DNA from: Collinsella sp.
GTDB taxonomy: Bacteria; Actinomycetota; Coriobacteriia; Coriobacteriales; Coriobacteriaceae
DNA: 64,000 nucleotides
Direction of reading: 5' to 3'
NCBI GenBank assembly: GCA_019419505.1
Contig: DXZS01000017.1
Span: forward strand, 127,032-191,031
The first letter of the stretch is position 1, and each line of letters begins with the position of its first letter. A program made the translations under genes and the position numbers. Below, one piece after another: positions 26,471 through 34,946 of the stretch. Under the pieces are notes generated by a model. It made no database searches. It saw only the letters and a program-made list of their open reading frames with translations, and had not been told where the DNA came from.

Positions 26471-26476
26471 TATAAT
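26471..26476 (+). promoter_or_regulatory. ppc promoter -10 element
   Basis: TATAAT lies 50 bases before the ppc start. Just upstream GAAAATACTTT (26414-26424) and AAAGTATTTC (26452-26461) form an imperfect inverted pair that could bind a regulator; this is tentative. Confidence 0.5.
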
Positions 26477-26520
26477 GAATACCGCATGTTACGTGCATAG
26501 AAGGAGGAATGGGAGGAAAC

Positions 26521-29334
26521 GTGGCTGAGAACCTAAGCAACCAGTCTGTACCCGAAGCCGCGGCGCGCGTCGCTGCCGTGGTCAACCGCCTCGTTAACCG
26601 AATCGGCTCGAATGCCGAGTCCAGGGAGCGTCTCGCCGAGATCGAGATCCCCGAGGAGCTGCGCGACAATCTGGCGCTGTTCTTGCGCCTGGAGCGCCGT
26701 GTGCTTAGCGAGTATGATCCCGAGATCGCGGACCTGTTCGACAAGATTTTGACAGCCGAGATTGTGGTCAATGCCGGCAACCCCGGTACCTGCGCTGCCG
26801 ACGAAGCCGTCGACGAGCAGGGCGTGCCCACCGCCGACGAGCCCACTGCCGTGGCATTTCGTGAGGTCGTCGATTTGATCGACAGCCTGCCGCTCGATAA
26901 GCAGCAGGTCATCGTTCGCGCCTTTACGAGCTTTTTCCATCTGGCAAACCTGTCGGAGGAGAACTACCGTGTGGCGCAGCTGCGCGAGCGCGAGGCCGGT
27001 GCGTCGACCGATACCGAGGTCGATCCTGCCAACGAGCTTACCGTTGCCTATCACCAGCTGGTGAATGAGCTGGGTGTCGAGGGTGCCAACGAGCTGCTCG
27101 ACAAGCTCGAGTTCCACCCTGTCTTTACCGCACATCCCACCGAGGCCCGTCGTAAGGCCGTCGAGGGCAAGATCCGCCGTATCTCCAACCTGCTGGAGGA
27201 GCGTCCGCGTCTGGGCGGCTCCGACCTGGTGGAGAACGAGCGCCATATGCTGCAGGAGATCGACGCCCTGGTGCGTACGAGTCCCATCGCGCTCAAGAAG
27301 CCCACGCCGGTCGAGGAAGCCGATACCATCATCGACATCTTCGATAACACGCTGTTCGACGTTATCCCCGTTATCTATCGTCGTTTTGACGATTGGGTGC
27401 TGGGCGACAAGGCCGGTACTGTGCCGCCGCTGTGCCCGGCGTTCTTCCATCCCGGCAGCTGGATCGGTTCCGACCGCGACGGTAACCCCAACGTCACCGC
27501 CAAGGTGAGCCGTGAGGTCGCCGCCAAGTACTTTACGCACATGGTGCTCAAGCTCGAGGACAAGTGCCGCCACATCGGCCGCAACCTCACGCTCGAGGCT
27601 ACCTACAGCAAGCCGTCGGCCGAGCTCATTAACCTGTGGAACCATCAGGTCGAGATGAGCCCTCGTTACACGGCCCGCGCCGAGCTGATCTCCGAGCACG
27701 AGCCGCATCGCGCCGTCATGCTCGTCATGGCCGACCGCCTGAACGCCACCGTCCGTCGTATCACCGACACCATGTACCACAGCGCCGACGAGTTCCTGGA
27801 TGACCTGCGCGTCGTCCAGCGTTCGCTGGCCGCCTGCGGTGCCGTCCGTGCTGCCTACGGCCCGGTCCAAACCATCATCTGGCAGGTCGAGTCCTTCGGC
27901 TTCCATATGGTCGAGATGGAGTTCCGTCAGCACTCCGTGGTGCATGCCCGCGCCCTTAAGGATATCCACGAGAACGGTATCCATGGCGACCTGCAGCCCA
28001 TGACGCGCGAGGTCATCGATACCTTCCGCGCTATCGGCTCCATCCAAAAGCGCTACGGCAAGAAGATGGCGCACCGCTACATCATCTCGTTCACCAAGAG
28101 CGCCCAGCATGTGGCCGACGTCTTTGAGCTTGCCCACCTGTCCTTTGCACACGAGGAGGATGTCCCCGAGCTCGACGTGATCCCGCTGTTCGAGCAGCTC
28201 GAGGACCTCGAGGGCTGCGTCGACGTGCTCGACCAGATGCTTACGCTGCCCGTGGTGCAAAAGCGCCTTGCCCAGACCAACCGCCGCATGGAGGTCATGC
28301 TGGGCTATTCCGACTCCTCCAAGGACGCCGGTCCTACCACGGCCATGCTCGCGCTGCACTCCGCGCAGGAGCGCATCGCCAAGTGGGCCGAGAAGAACGA
28401 TATCGACCTGGTGCTCATGCACGGTCGCGGCGGTGCCGTGGGCCGTGGTGGCGGCCCGGCCAATAAGGCCGTGCTGGCGCAGCCCAAGGGTTCGGTCAAC
28501 TGCTTCTTTAAGCTCACCGAGCAGGGCGAGGTCATCTTTGCCCGTTACGGCAACCGCACGCTGGCTCAGCGCCATGTTGAGTCCGTTGCTGCCGCAACGC
28601 TTTTGCAGTCGGCCCCGAGTGTCGAGAAGACCAACACCGAGACCACGCAGAAGTTCTGGGATATGGCCGAGAAGCTCAACACCGCAAGCCACGAGCGTTA
28701 TCTGGACCTGCTGAACACCGAGGACTTTACACCGTGGTTCTCGACCGTGACGCCGCTGACCGAGGTCGGTCTGCTGCCGATCGGCTCGCGTCCCGCCAAG
28801 CGCGGCCTGGGTGCCAAGTCGCTCGACGACCTGCGTACCATTCCGTGGATCTTCAGCTGGAGCCAGGCACGCATTAACCTGGCCGCTTGGTACGGCCTGG
28901 GCACCGCCTGCGAGCAGTTTGGCGATCTGGACCAGCTTAAGGCTGCCTACCAGGAGTGGCCGTTCTTCCGCACCTTTATCGACAACATCGAGATGTCGAT
29001 CGCCAAGACTGACCAGCGCATCGCCAAGATGTATCTGCACCTGGGCGATCGCCAGGATCTATCCGAGAAGGTCTTCACCGAGATGCAGCTCACTCGTAAG
29101 TGGGTCCTTGCCATCGTCGGTGACGAGTGGCCGCTGCAGCGCCGCCGTGTGCTTGGCTGTGCCGTTCGCGTGCGCAACCCCTACGTCGACGCCCTGTCCA
29201 TCGCCCAGGTCCGCGCCCTTCGCGAGGTGCGTATGAACCAGGACGAGATGACCGAGGAGAAGAAGGCCGAGTACATGAGCCTGATTCTTTCGACTGTGAC
29301 CGGCGTCTCGGCAGGATTGCAGAACACGGGGTAA
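26521..29334 (+). CDS. ppc: Phosphoenolpyruvate carboxylase
   Basis: Converts phosphoenolpyruvate and bicarbonate to oxaloacetate, feeding C4 acids in an anaerobe. The catalytic histidine motif VFTAHPTEARRK, the site VMLGYSDSSKDAGPTTAM, the glycine-rich loop MHGRGGAVGRGGGPANKA and the C-terminus GVSAGLQNTG are diagnostic. It has 937 residues from GTG 26521, near the usual 880-930. An ATG at 26509 in frame lies directly against AAGGAGGA, too close to use, while GGGAGG fits the GTG. It is monocistronic. The N-terminal 40 residues are more variable than the family norm. Confidence 0.96.
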   Translation: MAENLSNQSVPEAAARVAAVVNRLVNRIGSNAESRERLAEIEIPEELRDNLALFLRLERRVLSEYDPEIADLFDKILTAEIVVNAGNPGTCAADEAVDEQGVPTADEPTAVAFREVVDLIDSLPLDKQQVIVRAFTSFFHLANLSEENYRVAQLREREAGASTDTEVDPANELTVAYHQLVNELGVEGANELLDKLEFHPVFTAHPTEARRKAVEGKIRRISNLLEERPRLGGSDLVENERHMLQEIDALVRTSPIALKKPTPVEEADTIIDIFDNTLFDVIPVIYRRFDDWVLGDKAGTVPPLCPAFFHPGSWIGSDRDGNPNVTAKVSREVAAKYFTHMVLKLEDKCRHIGRNLTLEATYSKPSAELINLWNHQVEMSPRYTARAELISEHEPHRAVMLVMADRLNATVRRITDTMYHSADEFLDDLRVVQRSLAACGAVRAAYGPVQTIIWQVESFGFHMVEMEFRQHSVVHARALKDIHENGIHGDLQPMTREVIDTFRAIGSIQKRYGKKMAHRYIISFTKSAQHVADVFELAHLSFAHEEDVPELDVIPLFEQLEDLEGCVDVLDQMLTLPVVQKRLAQTNRRMEVMLGYSDSSKDAGPTTAMLALHSAQERIAKWAEKNDIDLVLMHGRGGAVGRGGGPANKAVLAQPKGSVNCFFKLTEQGEVIFARYGNRTLAQRHVESVAAATLLQSAPSVEKTNTETTQKFWDMAEKLNTASHERYLDLLNTEDFTPWFSTVTPLTEVGLLPIGSRPAKRGLGAKSLDDLRTIPWIFSWSQARINLAAWYGLGTACEQFGDLDQLKAAYQEWPFFRTFIDNIEMSIAKTDQRIAKMYLHLGDRQDLSEKVFTEMQLTRKWVLAIVGDEWPLQRRRVLGCAVRVRNPYVDALSIAQVRALREVRMNQDEMTEEKKAEYMSLILSTVTGVSAGLQNTG

Positions 29335-29361
29335 TCGATAGCCCTGTGGCTCTCACCGGGA

Positions 29362-29481
29362 CCCGATGGGTTTCCCTCTGAATGCGTCCTCGCACTTGAA
29401 GCCCCCTTATCCTGCTCCTTCGGAGCTGTGGATAGGGGGGGCTTCGTGCTGCGGAATGCATTCAGAGGGAAACCCATCGGG
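29362..29481. repeat. 120-bp palindromic element upstream of larA
   Basis: A perfect 24-base outer stem (29362-29385 with 29458-29481) encloses a second stem (AAGCCCCC at 29399-29406 with GGGGGCTT at 29437-29444) and a terminal ATCC/GGAT hairpin. It follows ppc by 27 bases and may also serve as its terminator. Its internal words GTCCTCG and TGCGGAATGC recur in the palindrome at 32299-32423. Confidence 0.85.
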
Positions 29482-30058
29482 CCCCTTCGTCCTCGGTCTT
29501 CTGGGATTAAAGCTGAAGGGAATAAGGCGCGCTTCGCGCATAGCGTGGAGTGCGGCGAGGGCTTCTTGCGTCCTGCGGAGTGTGCCTAAAAGTAAACTAA
29601 TGGCGGGCCCTGCGATGTCCGGTCTTCGGCGGATCAGCCGCTGGGTGAGGGTGGTGCTTGGGGCGACGTGCAAAAAACGGAGTTTTCAGCAGCCAAAGAT
29701 TGGTGCATAAGGCTATGGGTGACGTTCGCGGCTCCTGTTGATGCTTTTGCATGACGATTGGGCTTTGTCGATGTTCATATATGGCTGGTTTCTCGCCGCA
29801 TGCCATCCAGATGGGACGAGCCATGAGGACTATCTACCTTTTGAAAGACTTTTGGCACCAAAATCTTATCCCGCGATGCTGAATACTCGCAAAAATGCAC
29901 GCTCCGGAGGGCACTACCCTGTTACGGCTAGAAATCCATGCGCCATTTTATGCAATTAATTAACGCATTTATGCAAAATGGCTTACGTGCGTACGTCTCG
30001 GGCTAGATGTTTGCCTCGGCGCTGCGTAAATCATCCTGTCTATAGTGTCTTTGACAGG
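29482..30058. other. Intergenic region without a supported gene
   Basis: Between the first palindrome and the terminator at 30059 only short, atypical reading frames exist. A third, decayed palindrome relative may lie around 29563-29600 (the word GCGTCCTGCGGA recurs there). Near 29940-29990 GCCATTTT and AAAATGGC flank an AT-rich core (TGCAATTAATTAACGCATTT), which looks like a promoter or operator region. The AT-rich composition differs from the surrounding genes. Confidence 0.5.
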
Positions 30059-30095
30059 CGGCCGCGGTCCCGTTTGGGGTCGCGGCCGTTTTGTT
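30059..30095 (+). terminator. Terminator with no gene in front of it
   Basis: CGGCCGCG/CGCGGCCG with an inner CCC/GGG and the tail TTTTGTTG. It lies 120 bases before larA and implies a short transcript starting in the preceding AT-rich region (possible small RNA or leader). Confidence 0.8.
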
Positions 30096-30215
30096 GTGGG
30101 TCAAATATGAACGTTGTGTTAATGAGTCGGTGGACGGTGGTGTTTTTCGGTGAGCGGCGTATCCTTCCAACGGTTTATCTAGTGTGTCAGTTGAAAAGGA
30201 AGAGGGCGCTCGTCA

Positions 30216-31493
30216 TTGTTTGAATGTGAACTGCCGTTTGACCACAAGACGTTGCATCTGGAGCTCGAGGATAAGAACTTCGCGGGTGTGATGGAAGGTC
30301 ATCAAAACGAGTTTAAGACTACGAAATCGCAGGAAGAGCTGGTAGAGGAGTCACTTGCCAACCCTTATGGCTCGCCTTCGCTCGAGGAGCTTTGTGCTGG
30401 CAAGAGAGATATCGTCATTATTAGCTCCGATCATACGCGCCCCGTTCCCTCGCGTGTGACGATGCCTATTCTGCTGCATCACATCCATTCCGCTGCACCC
30501 GAGGCTCGCGTGCGTATTTTGGTTGCTACGGGTATGCACCGTCCGTCGACGCACGAGGAACTCGTCAACAAGTATGGCGAGGAGATTGTTGCCAACGAGG
30601 AAATCGTTATGCACGTCGCGACTGACGACAGCATGATGAAAAAGATTGGCACCCTGCCTTCCGGTGGCGAGTGCATCATCAACAAGATTGCCGCCGATTG
30701 CGATCTGCTGCTTGCCGAGGGCTTTATTGAGCCGCACTTCTTTGCCGGTTTCTCTGGTAGCCGCAAGTCCGTCCTGCCTGGCATCGCCAGCTACAAGACC
30801 ATCATGTACAACCACAACGGCCAGTTTGTGAATGATTCCCACTCGCGTGCCGGCAACCTGTGCCACAACCACGTGAGCGAGGACATGTTTGCTGCCGCCG
30901 AGATGGCTCACCTTGCCTTTGTGCTTAACGTGGTGCTCAACGGCAAGCACGAGGTCATCGGCTCCTTTGCCGGCGATATCCACAAGGCGCACGAGGCCGG
31001 CTGCGAGTTCGTGAAGAGCCTTGCCGGCGTTGAGCCCGTCGAGTGCGAGATTGCCATCACCACCAACGGCGGCTACCCGCTCGACCAGAACATCTACCAG
31101 GCTGTGAAGGGCATGTGCTCTGCCGAGGCCACGCTTCCCGAGGGCGGCGTGATTATCGATGTCGCCGGTTGTGCCGACGGTCACGGTGGCGAGGGCTTCT
31201 ATCACAACATCGCCGACAACGATCCTGCGGAGTTTGAGCGCGCCTGCATCGACCGTCCTAAGGACGAGACCCTGCCCGACCAGTGGACGAGCCAGATCTT
31301 TGCCCGCATCCTGGCGCATCACCCTGTGATCATGGTTACCGACCTGTGCGATCACCGGATGATCAAGGATATGCACATGACGCCGGTCAACACCCTCGAT
31401 GAGGCGCTCAAGCTCGCCTTTGAGATGAAGGGTGCCGATGCCAAGGTGGCCGTCATTCCCGATGGCCTGGGCGTTGTCGTCGCTCAGCACTAG
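30216..31493 (+). CDS. larA: Nickel-pincer-dependent lactate racemase LarA
   Basis: Interconverts L- and D-lactate with the nickel-pincer nucleotide cofactor. Residues I recall as functional in Lactobacillus plantarum LarA appear at the same numbers here: D72 and R75 in SSDHTRP, H108, H174, the cofactor-linked K184 in GFSGSRKSVLPGI, H200 and K298. It has 425 residues, the family length. The start is TTG 30216 after GGAAGAGG; no ATG or GTG gives a family-like N-terminus. The lactate/glycerol channel larD follows 50 bases downstream, and the cofactor genes larB and larC lie opposite at 33-35 kb. larE is not in the window. Promoter not identified beyond the upstream terminator at 30059. Confidence 0.95.
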   Translation: MFECELPFDHKTLHLELEDKNFAGVMEGHQNEFKTTKSQEELVEESLANPYGSPSLEELCAGKRDIVIISSDHTRPVPSRVTMPILLHHIHSAAPEARVRILVATGMHRPSTHEELVNKYGEEIVANEEIVMHVATDDSMMKKIGTLPSGGECIINKIAADCDLLLAEGFIEPHFFAGFSGSRKSVLPGIASYKTIMYNHNGQFVNDSHSRAGNLCHNHVSEDMFAAAEMAHLAFVLNVVLNGKHEVIGSFAGDIHKAHEAGCEFVKSLAGVEPVECEIAITTNGGYPLDQNIYQAVKGMCSAEATLPEGGVIIDVAGCADGHGGEGFYHNIADNDPAEFERACIDRPKDETLPDQWTSQIFARILAHHPVIMVTDLCDHRMIKDMHMTPVNTLDEALKLAFEMKGADAKVAVIPDGLGVVVAQH

Positions 31494-31542
31494 TACGCGG
31501 CCTAAACGAATCGTTTATAACCGACAAGAAAGATAAGGTTTT

Positions 31543-32274
31543 ATGCTTACCAAACTCCTCTGCGAATTCGGCGCGACGGCCCTCATGATCGTCTTTGGCG
31601 TGGGCGTGCACTGCGATACCGTGCTCAAGGGCACCAAGTATCAGGGCTCTGGCCATATGTTTGCCATCACCACCTGGTCTTTTGGCATCTCGGTCTGTCT
31701 GTTTGTCTTTGGCGGCGCCGTGTGCATGAACCCCGCTATGGTGCTTGCCCAGTGCATCGTCGGCCTGGTGCCGTGGGGCAACTGCATCCCCTTCATGCTT
31801 GCCGATATGCTCGGCGGCTTTGTGGGTGCCGTGATCGCTTGGTTTATGTATGCCGATGAGTTCAAGGCTTCCGAGGGCGTCGTCGACCCCATTGCCCAGC
31901 GCAACATCTTCTCGACCAACCCCACCACCGAGGGCACGAACTATGCTCGTAACTTCTTCTGCGAGGCTATCTGCACCTTCGTGTTCATCAGCGCCATCCT
32001 TGCTGCCGCTAGCCGCGCCGGCGAGAACGTTCTGATGCTCGCAATCTGCGTCGGCCTGATCGTTTGGGCTGTCGGCATGGGCATGGGCGGCATCACCGGC
32101 TTCGCCATGAACCAGGCTCGTGACCTTGGTCCTCGCATGGCCTATCAGGTGCTGCCGATTAAGAACAAGGCTGACAACAACTGGAAGTATGGCCTGCTTG
32201 TTCCTGGCATCGCTCCGTTTGTCGGTGCTATTGTGGCCGCGTTGTTTGTGCATGGTTTCTTGGGCATGTTCTAG
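31543..32274 (+). CDS. MIP-family channel, LarD-like lactic acid/glycerol facilitator
   Basis: A 243-residue aquaglyceroporin with six membrane helices. The first selectivity motif is intact (NPA, 63-65), while the second reads NQARDLGPR (190-198) instead of the usual NPARD, an odd substitution of the conserved proline by glutamine. The loop arginine R193 is kept. In lactobacilli the gene after larA-type genes, larD, encodes a channel for D- and L-lactic acid, and the position here suggests the same. The ATG follows GAAAGATAAGG. The operon ends at the giant palindrome. Confidence 0.87.
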   Translation: MLTKLLCEFGATALMIVFGVGVHCDTVLKGTKYQGSGHMFAITTWSFGISVCLFVFGGAVCMNPAMVLAQCIVGLVPWGNCIPFMLADMLGGFVGAVIAWFMYADEFKASEGVVDPIAQRNIFSTNPTTEGTNYARNFFCEAICTFVFISAILAAASRAGENVLMLAICVGLIVWAVGMGMGGITGFAMNQARDLGPRMAYQVLPIKNKADNNWKYGLLVPGIAPFVGAIVAALFVHGFLGMF

Positions 32275-32298
32275 TCGAAGGACGGCTCTATAAGGTTC

Positions 32299-32423
32299 GG
32301 GCTCGGCAAGGGTTTACTTTCCAACGTGTCCTCGGACATGCAAAAAGGCTCGCTGCGCACTTTGTGCGGCGAGCCTTTTTGCGTCCTGCGGAATGCGTTG
32401 GAAAGTAAACCCTTGCCGAGCCC
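32299..32423. repeat. 125-bp palindrome with bidirectional terminator core
   Basis: A perfect 28-base outer stem (32299-32326 with 32396-32423) surrounds a 14-base inner hairpin (32340-32353 with 32369-32382) whose arms carry A5 and T5, so it terminates transcription in both directions. It separates convergent larD and the tetR gene. It shares internal words with the palindrome at 29362-29481. The remaining bases to 32579 contain no gene. Confidence 0.88.
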
Positions 32424-32579
32424 TGGGCATTCTTGCCTGTGTTCGAACAAGCAACCCAACATATATATCTGAATTTGGATGGGAGGGGCTTGTTGCTGAT
32501 AGGGGCGTTGAAGCGCGAGTGACACTTTGGGATGCGTGGCGGCTTGGGTTGGGGCGATGCTTTGGGATGAGCTTATTAC

Positions 32580-33119
32580 TTAGCTGAAGAGAGGCTTAAT
32601 GGCTGATAGGTAGTCTTTGGCTACTTCGGCCTTATTTGCTTGGAAGTTGTGCCAGGCCCACCATTGGACCATTCCTACGAAGCTTGAGGCTATGTGGTGT
32701 AGTAGGAAGCTTCGGTCCATGGTGCCGGCGGGGCCGTTTGGGTCGGTGGGGACGGTTTCGGCTGCTCGTGACATGATGGTCTTGCGTAAGCAGTCGGCGA
32801 AGACGCGCGAGCCGGCTCCGGCTACGAGGGCTCGAACGCCCTGACGGCGTTCCCAGAGGTTGTTGAGGATATGCTCGACTTGCACGAGTGGGTCGTCGAG
32901 CGGCGTACCATCGTCGTCGAGGGCGTGGGTGCAGATGTCGTTCACGAGCTCGGACAGTAGGTCGTCTTTGCTCTTGAAGAGGCCGTAGAACGTGGCCCGA
33001 CCAACATGGGCACGAGCGATGATGTCGCCGACGGTAATCTTGCCGTAATCCTCTTCGCGTAGCAGCTCGGAGAACGCTGCAACGATGGCAGCGCGGCTTT
33101 TTTCTTTGCGGGCATCCAT
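32580..33119 (-). CDS. TetR-family transcriptional regulator
   Basis: A 179-residue regulator. The N-terminal helix-turn-helix (about residues 8-50) reads KSRAAIVAAFSELLREEDYG..ITVGDIIARAHVGRATFYGLFKSKDDLL, the classical TetR pattern; the C-terminal effector domain is of the TetR_C type with TMDRSFLLHHIASSFVGMVQWW. The start codon lies two bases beyond the larC stop, so it is the last gene of larB-larC-tetR. It may control the lar genes; the inverted repeat at 34877-34910 before larB is a candidate site. Lactate or another effector is not known. Confidence 0.9.
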   Translation of the reverse strand: MDARKEKSRAAIVAAFSELLREEDYGKITVGDIIARAHVGRATFYGLFKSKDDLLSELVNDICTHALDDDGTPLDDPLVQVEHILNNLWERRQGVRALVAGAGSRVFADCLRKTIMSRAAETVPTDPNGPAGTMDRSFLLHHIASSFVGMVQWWAWHNFQANKAEVAKDYLSAIKPLFS

Positions 33120-33121
33120 GG

Positions 33122-34039
33122 CTATGCATCCACGTCAACGAGTAGACAACGGAGCGTGCCGGAGCAACCCTCGTAGGGGCGCTTGCCGGCGCCGTAGCCG
33201 ACGGCCTCGATGTGGTAGCGTGCCGGCAGGTGCTCGGACGTGCGCAGCGCGGTGACGATGGCGGCGCCCGTGGGCGTCACGAGCTCGCCAGCGACCGGTG
33301 CGGGCGTGAGGGCGATATTGCCCGCCTGGCACAGGTTGACGACAGCGGGGACGGGAATGGGCATAAGGCCGTGGGCGCAGCGAATGGTTCCGTGGCCTTC
33401 GGAGAGCGACTCGACCACGATGTCCTCAATACCTAGGTCATCGAGGCAGATGGCGACAGAGCAGACGTCGACGATGGAATCGACGGCGCCTACCTCGTGG
33501 AACATGACGGTCTCGGGCGTTTTGCCGTGGGCCTTTGCCTCGGCGGCGGCGAGCGCGGTAAAGATGGCGAGCGCACGACGCTTGGTGCCATCGCTTAGCT
33601 GCGAGCCGTCGATGATAGCGGTGACGTCCGCCAAAGAACGGTGGTGATGGTGGTGGGCGTGATGGTGACCCTCGTGGCCATGGCCGTGGGTCTCATGGTC
33701 ATGCTCGTGGCAGTGCTTGTGTTCGTGCTCGCCATGATCATGATGGTGGTGCTCATGCTCGTGCATGTGCTCGGCAGCTGCTTCGTTGCCGTAGAGCCAG
33801 GCCATGTCGTGGTCGTGGTTCTCGAGCTCCTCTGCCAACTGAACGTCAAAGTCGCAGGCCTCGATGCCATGCTTGTTTACGCGGGTGACGGCAATCTCAA
33901 AGCCGCCGACCGGAAGCGTGGCGAGCTGCTCGCGCAGGTGCTCCTCGCTGGCGCCTAGGTCGAGCAGGGCCGCGACGGTCATGTCGCCGCTGATGCCCGA
34001 GGTGCCGTCGATGATAAGCGCGTGCTGATGGTTGGACAT
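33122..34039 (-). CDS. larC: LarC N-terminal part (nickel insertion, LarC1 only)
   Basis: LarC inserts nickel into the pincer cofactor. The 305-residue protein starts ALIIDGTSGISGDMTVAALLDLG, has HEVGAVDSIVDVCSVAICLDDL and ends at GYGAGKRPYEGCSGTLRCLL, which is the end of the LarC1 domain. The C-terminal LarC2 domain (about 120 residues, CTP-dependent) is absent: the stop is followed two bases later by tetR, so there is no second half even by frameshift. In L. plantarum the two halves are joined by programmed frameshifting. A striking histidine-rich stretch at 91-133 is a probable nickel store. The ATG has AAGGAG eight bases upstream; larB ends ten bases before. Confidence 0.9.
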   Translation of the reverse strand: MSNHQHALIIDGTSGISGDMTVAALLDLGASEEHLREQLATLPVGGFEIAVTRVNKHGIEACDFDVQLAEELENHDHDMAWLYGNEAAAEHMHEHEHHHHDHGEHEHKHCHEHDHETHGHGHEGHHHAHHHHHRSLADVTAIIDGSQLSDGTKRRALAIFTALAAAEAKAHGKTPETVMFHEVGAVDSIVDVCSVAICLDDLGIEDIVVESLSEGHGTIRCAHGLMPIPVPAVVNLCQAGNIALTPAPVAGELVTPTGAAIVTALRTSEHLPARYHIEAVGYGAGKRPYEGCSGTLRCLLVDVDA

Positions 34040-34049
34040 GGAATGCTCC

Positions 34050-34832
34050 TTAACGGGCGCAGGGCGTGCCAGCGCTCAGATGATTGATAAGACTTGCCTG
34101 GTAGGCGGCGCCGAAGCCGTTGTCGATGTTGACGACCGAAACGCCGCTGGCGCAGGAGTTGAGCATGGCGAGCAGTGCGGCCACGCCGCCAAAGCTCGCG
34201 CCATAGCCCACGCTGGTGGGGACGGCGATGACCGGACAGCTCACAAGGCCTCCGATGACGCTCGCCAGGGCGCCTTCCATGCCGGCGATGGCGATGACCA
34301 CCTGCGCCTGGGCAAGTTCCTCAGCATGAGCGAGCAGGCGGTGCAGGCCGGCGACACCCACATCGTAGAGGCGATCGACCTCGTTGCCGTAGAACTCGGC
34401 CGTCAGTGCCGCCTCTTCGGCGACGGGCAGATCGCTCGTGCCTGCGCAGGCGACGACGATGCGTCCGTTTCCGGTGGGGGAGGGCTTGCCGCCCACCAGG
34501 GCGAGCTGGGCGTCCGGGACATATCCCAGGTCGATGCCGTTGTCGAGGAGCTCCGAGGTACGGGCTGTTTTTTCGGCATCCAGGCGCGTGACCAGGATGC
34601 GCTCCTGGCCGGCATCGCGCAGCGCCTCGATAATGGCGGCAATTTGCTCGGCGGTTTTACCGGCGCCGTAGACAACCTCGCCGGCTCCCTGGCGCACCCC
34701 GCGCGAAAGATCGAGCTGCGCAAAACCCAGATCGGCGGTTGGCGCCGTCTGGAGGCGCGTGAGGGCGACTGCCGGGGTGACTACTCCGTCGGCAACATCG
34801 CTCAGCAATTGCTCAAGATCTCGCTTATCCAT
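34050..34832 (-). CDS. larB: LarB, nicotinic acid adenine dinucleotide carboxylase/hydrolase
   Basis: First step of nickel-pincer cofactor synthesis: carboxylation of the pyridinium ring of NaAD and release of AMP. The AIR-carboxylase (PurE)-like domain is clear in VVACAGTSDLPVAEEAALTAEFYGNEVDRLYDVGVAGLHRLL, IAIAGMEGALASVIGGL and PTSVGYGASFGGVAALLAMLNSCASGVSVVNIDNGFGAA. ATG 34832 follows GAAGGGA and gives 260 residues, close to other LarB proteins; the frame is open to 34865 but without a better start. First gene of the larB-larC-tetR unit. Confidence 0.94.
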   Translation of the reverse strand: MDKRDLEQLLSDVADGVVTPAVALTRLQTAPTADLGFAQLDLSRGVRQGAGEVVYGAGKTAEQIAAIIEALRDAGQERILVTRLDAEKTARTSELLDNGIDLGYVPDAQLALVGGKPSPTGNGRIVVACAGTSDLPVAEEAALTAEFYGNEVDRLYDVGVAGLHRLLAHAEELAQAQVVIAIAGMEGALASVIGGLVSCPVIAVPTSVGYGASFGGVAALLAMLNSCASGVSVVNIDNGFGAAYQASLINHLSAGTPCAR

Positions 34833-34876
34833 ATATGTTCCCTTCGACGGCGCAAAGTCTAGCACTCAAAGGGTAT

Positions 34877-34910
34877 GTTTCCGAACACTAAGACAAAATT
34901 GTTCGGAAAC
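34877..34910. promoter_or_regulatory. Candidate operator upstream of larB
   Basis: GTTTCCGAACA (34877-34887) and TGTTCGGAAAC (34900-34910) are exact complements separated by 12 bases, about 45 bases before the larB start. The length fits a TetR-type site, and the tetR gene is in the operon. No second copy was found before larA. Confidence 0.6.
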
Positions 34911-34946
34911 TATAGGACAGACTGATTCTCTTGTTAGAAGGATCGA

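Noticed and set aside
26273..26500. Small gene between hisS and ppc
   Set aside because: It would overlap the ppc promoter and shows Arg/Cys-rich nonsense composition.
26533..29040. Open frame of 835 codons antisense to ppc
   Set aside because: A mirror frame of a GC-rich gene; composition is dominated by Leu, Gly, Val, His repeats without domains.
29738..29959. Small gene of 73 codons
   Set aside because: No ribosome-binding site, no domain, atypical codon use, and the surrounding region is full of repeats.
33641..33790. Simple-sequence or CRISPR-like repeat
   Set aside because: The repetitive CATG/GTGATG text is the histidine-rich coding part of larC, in frame and without regular spacers.
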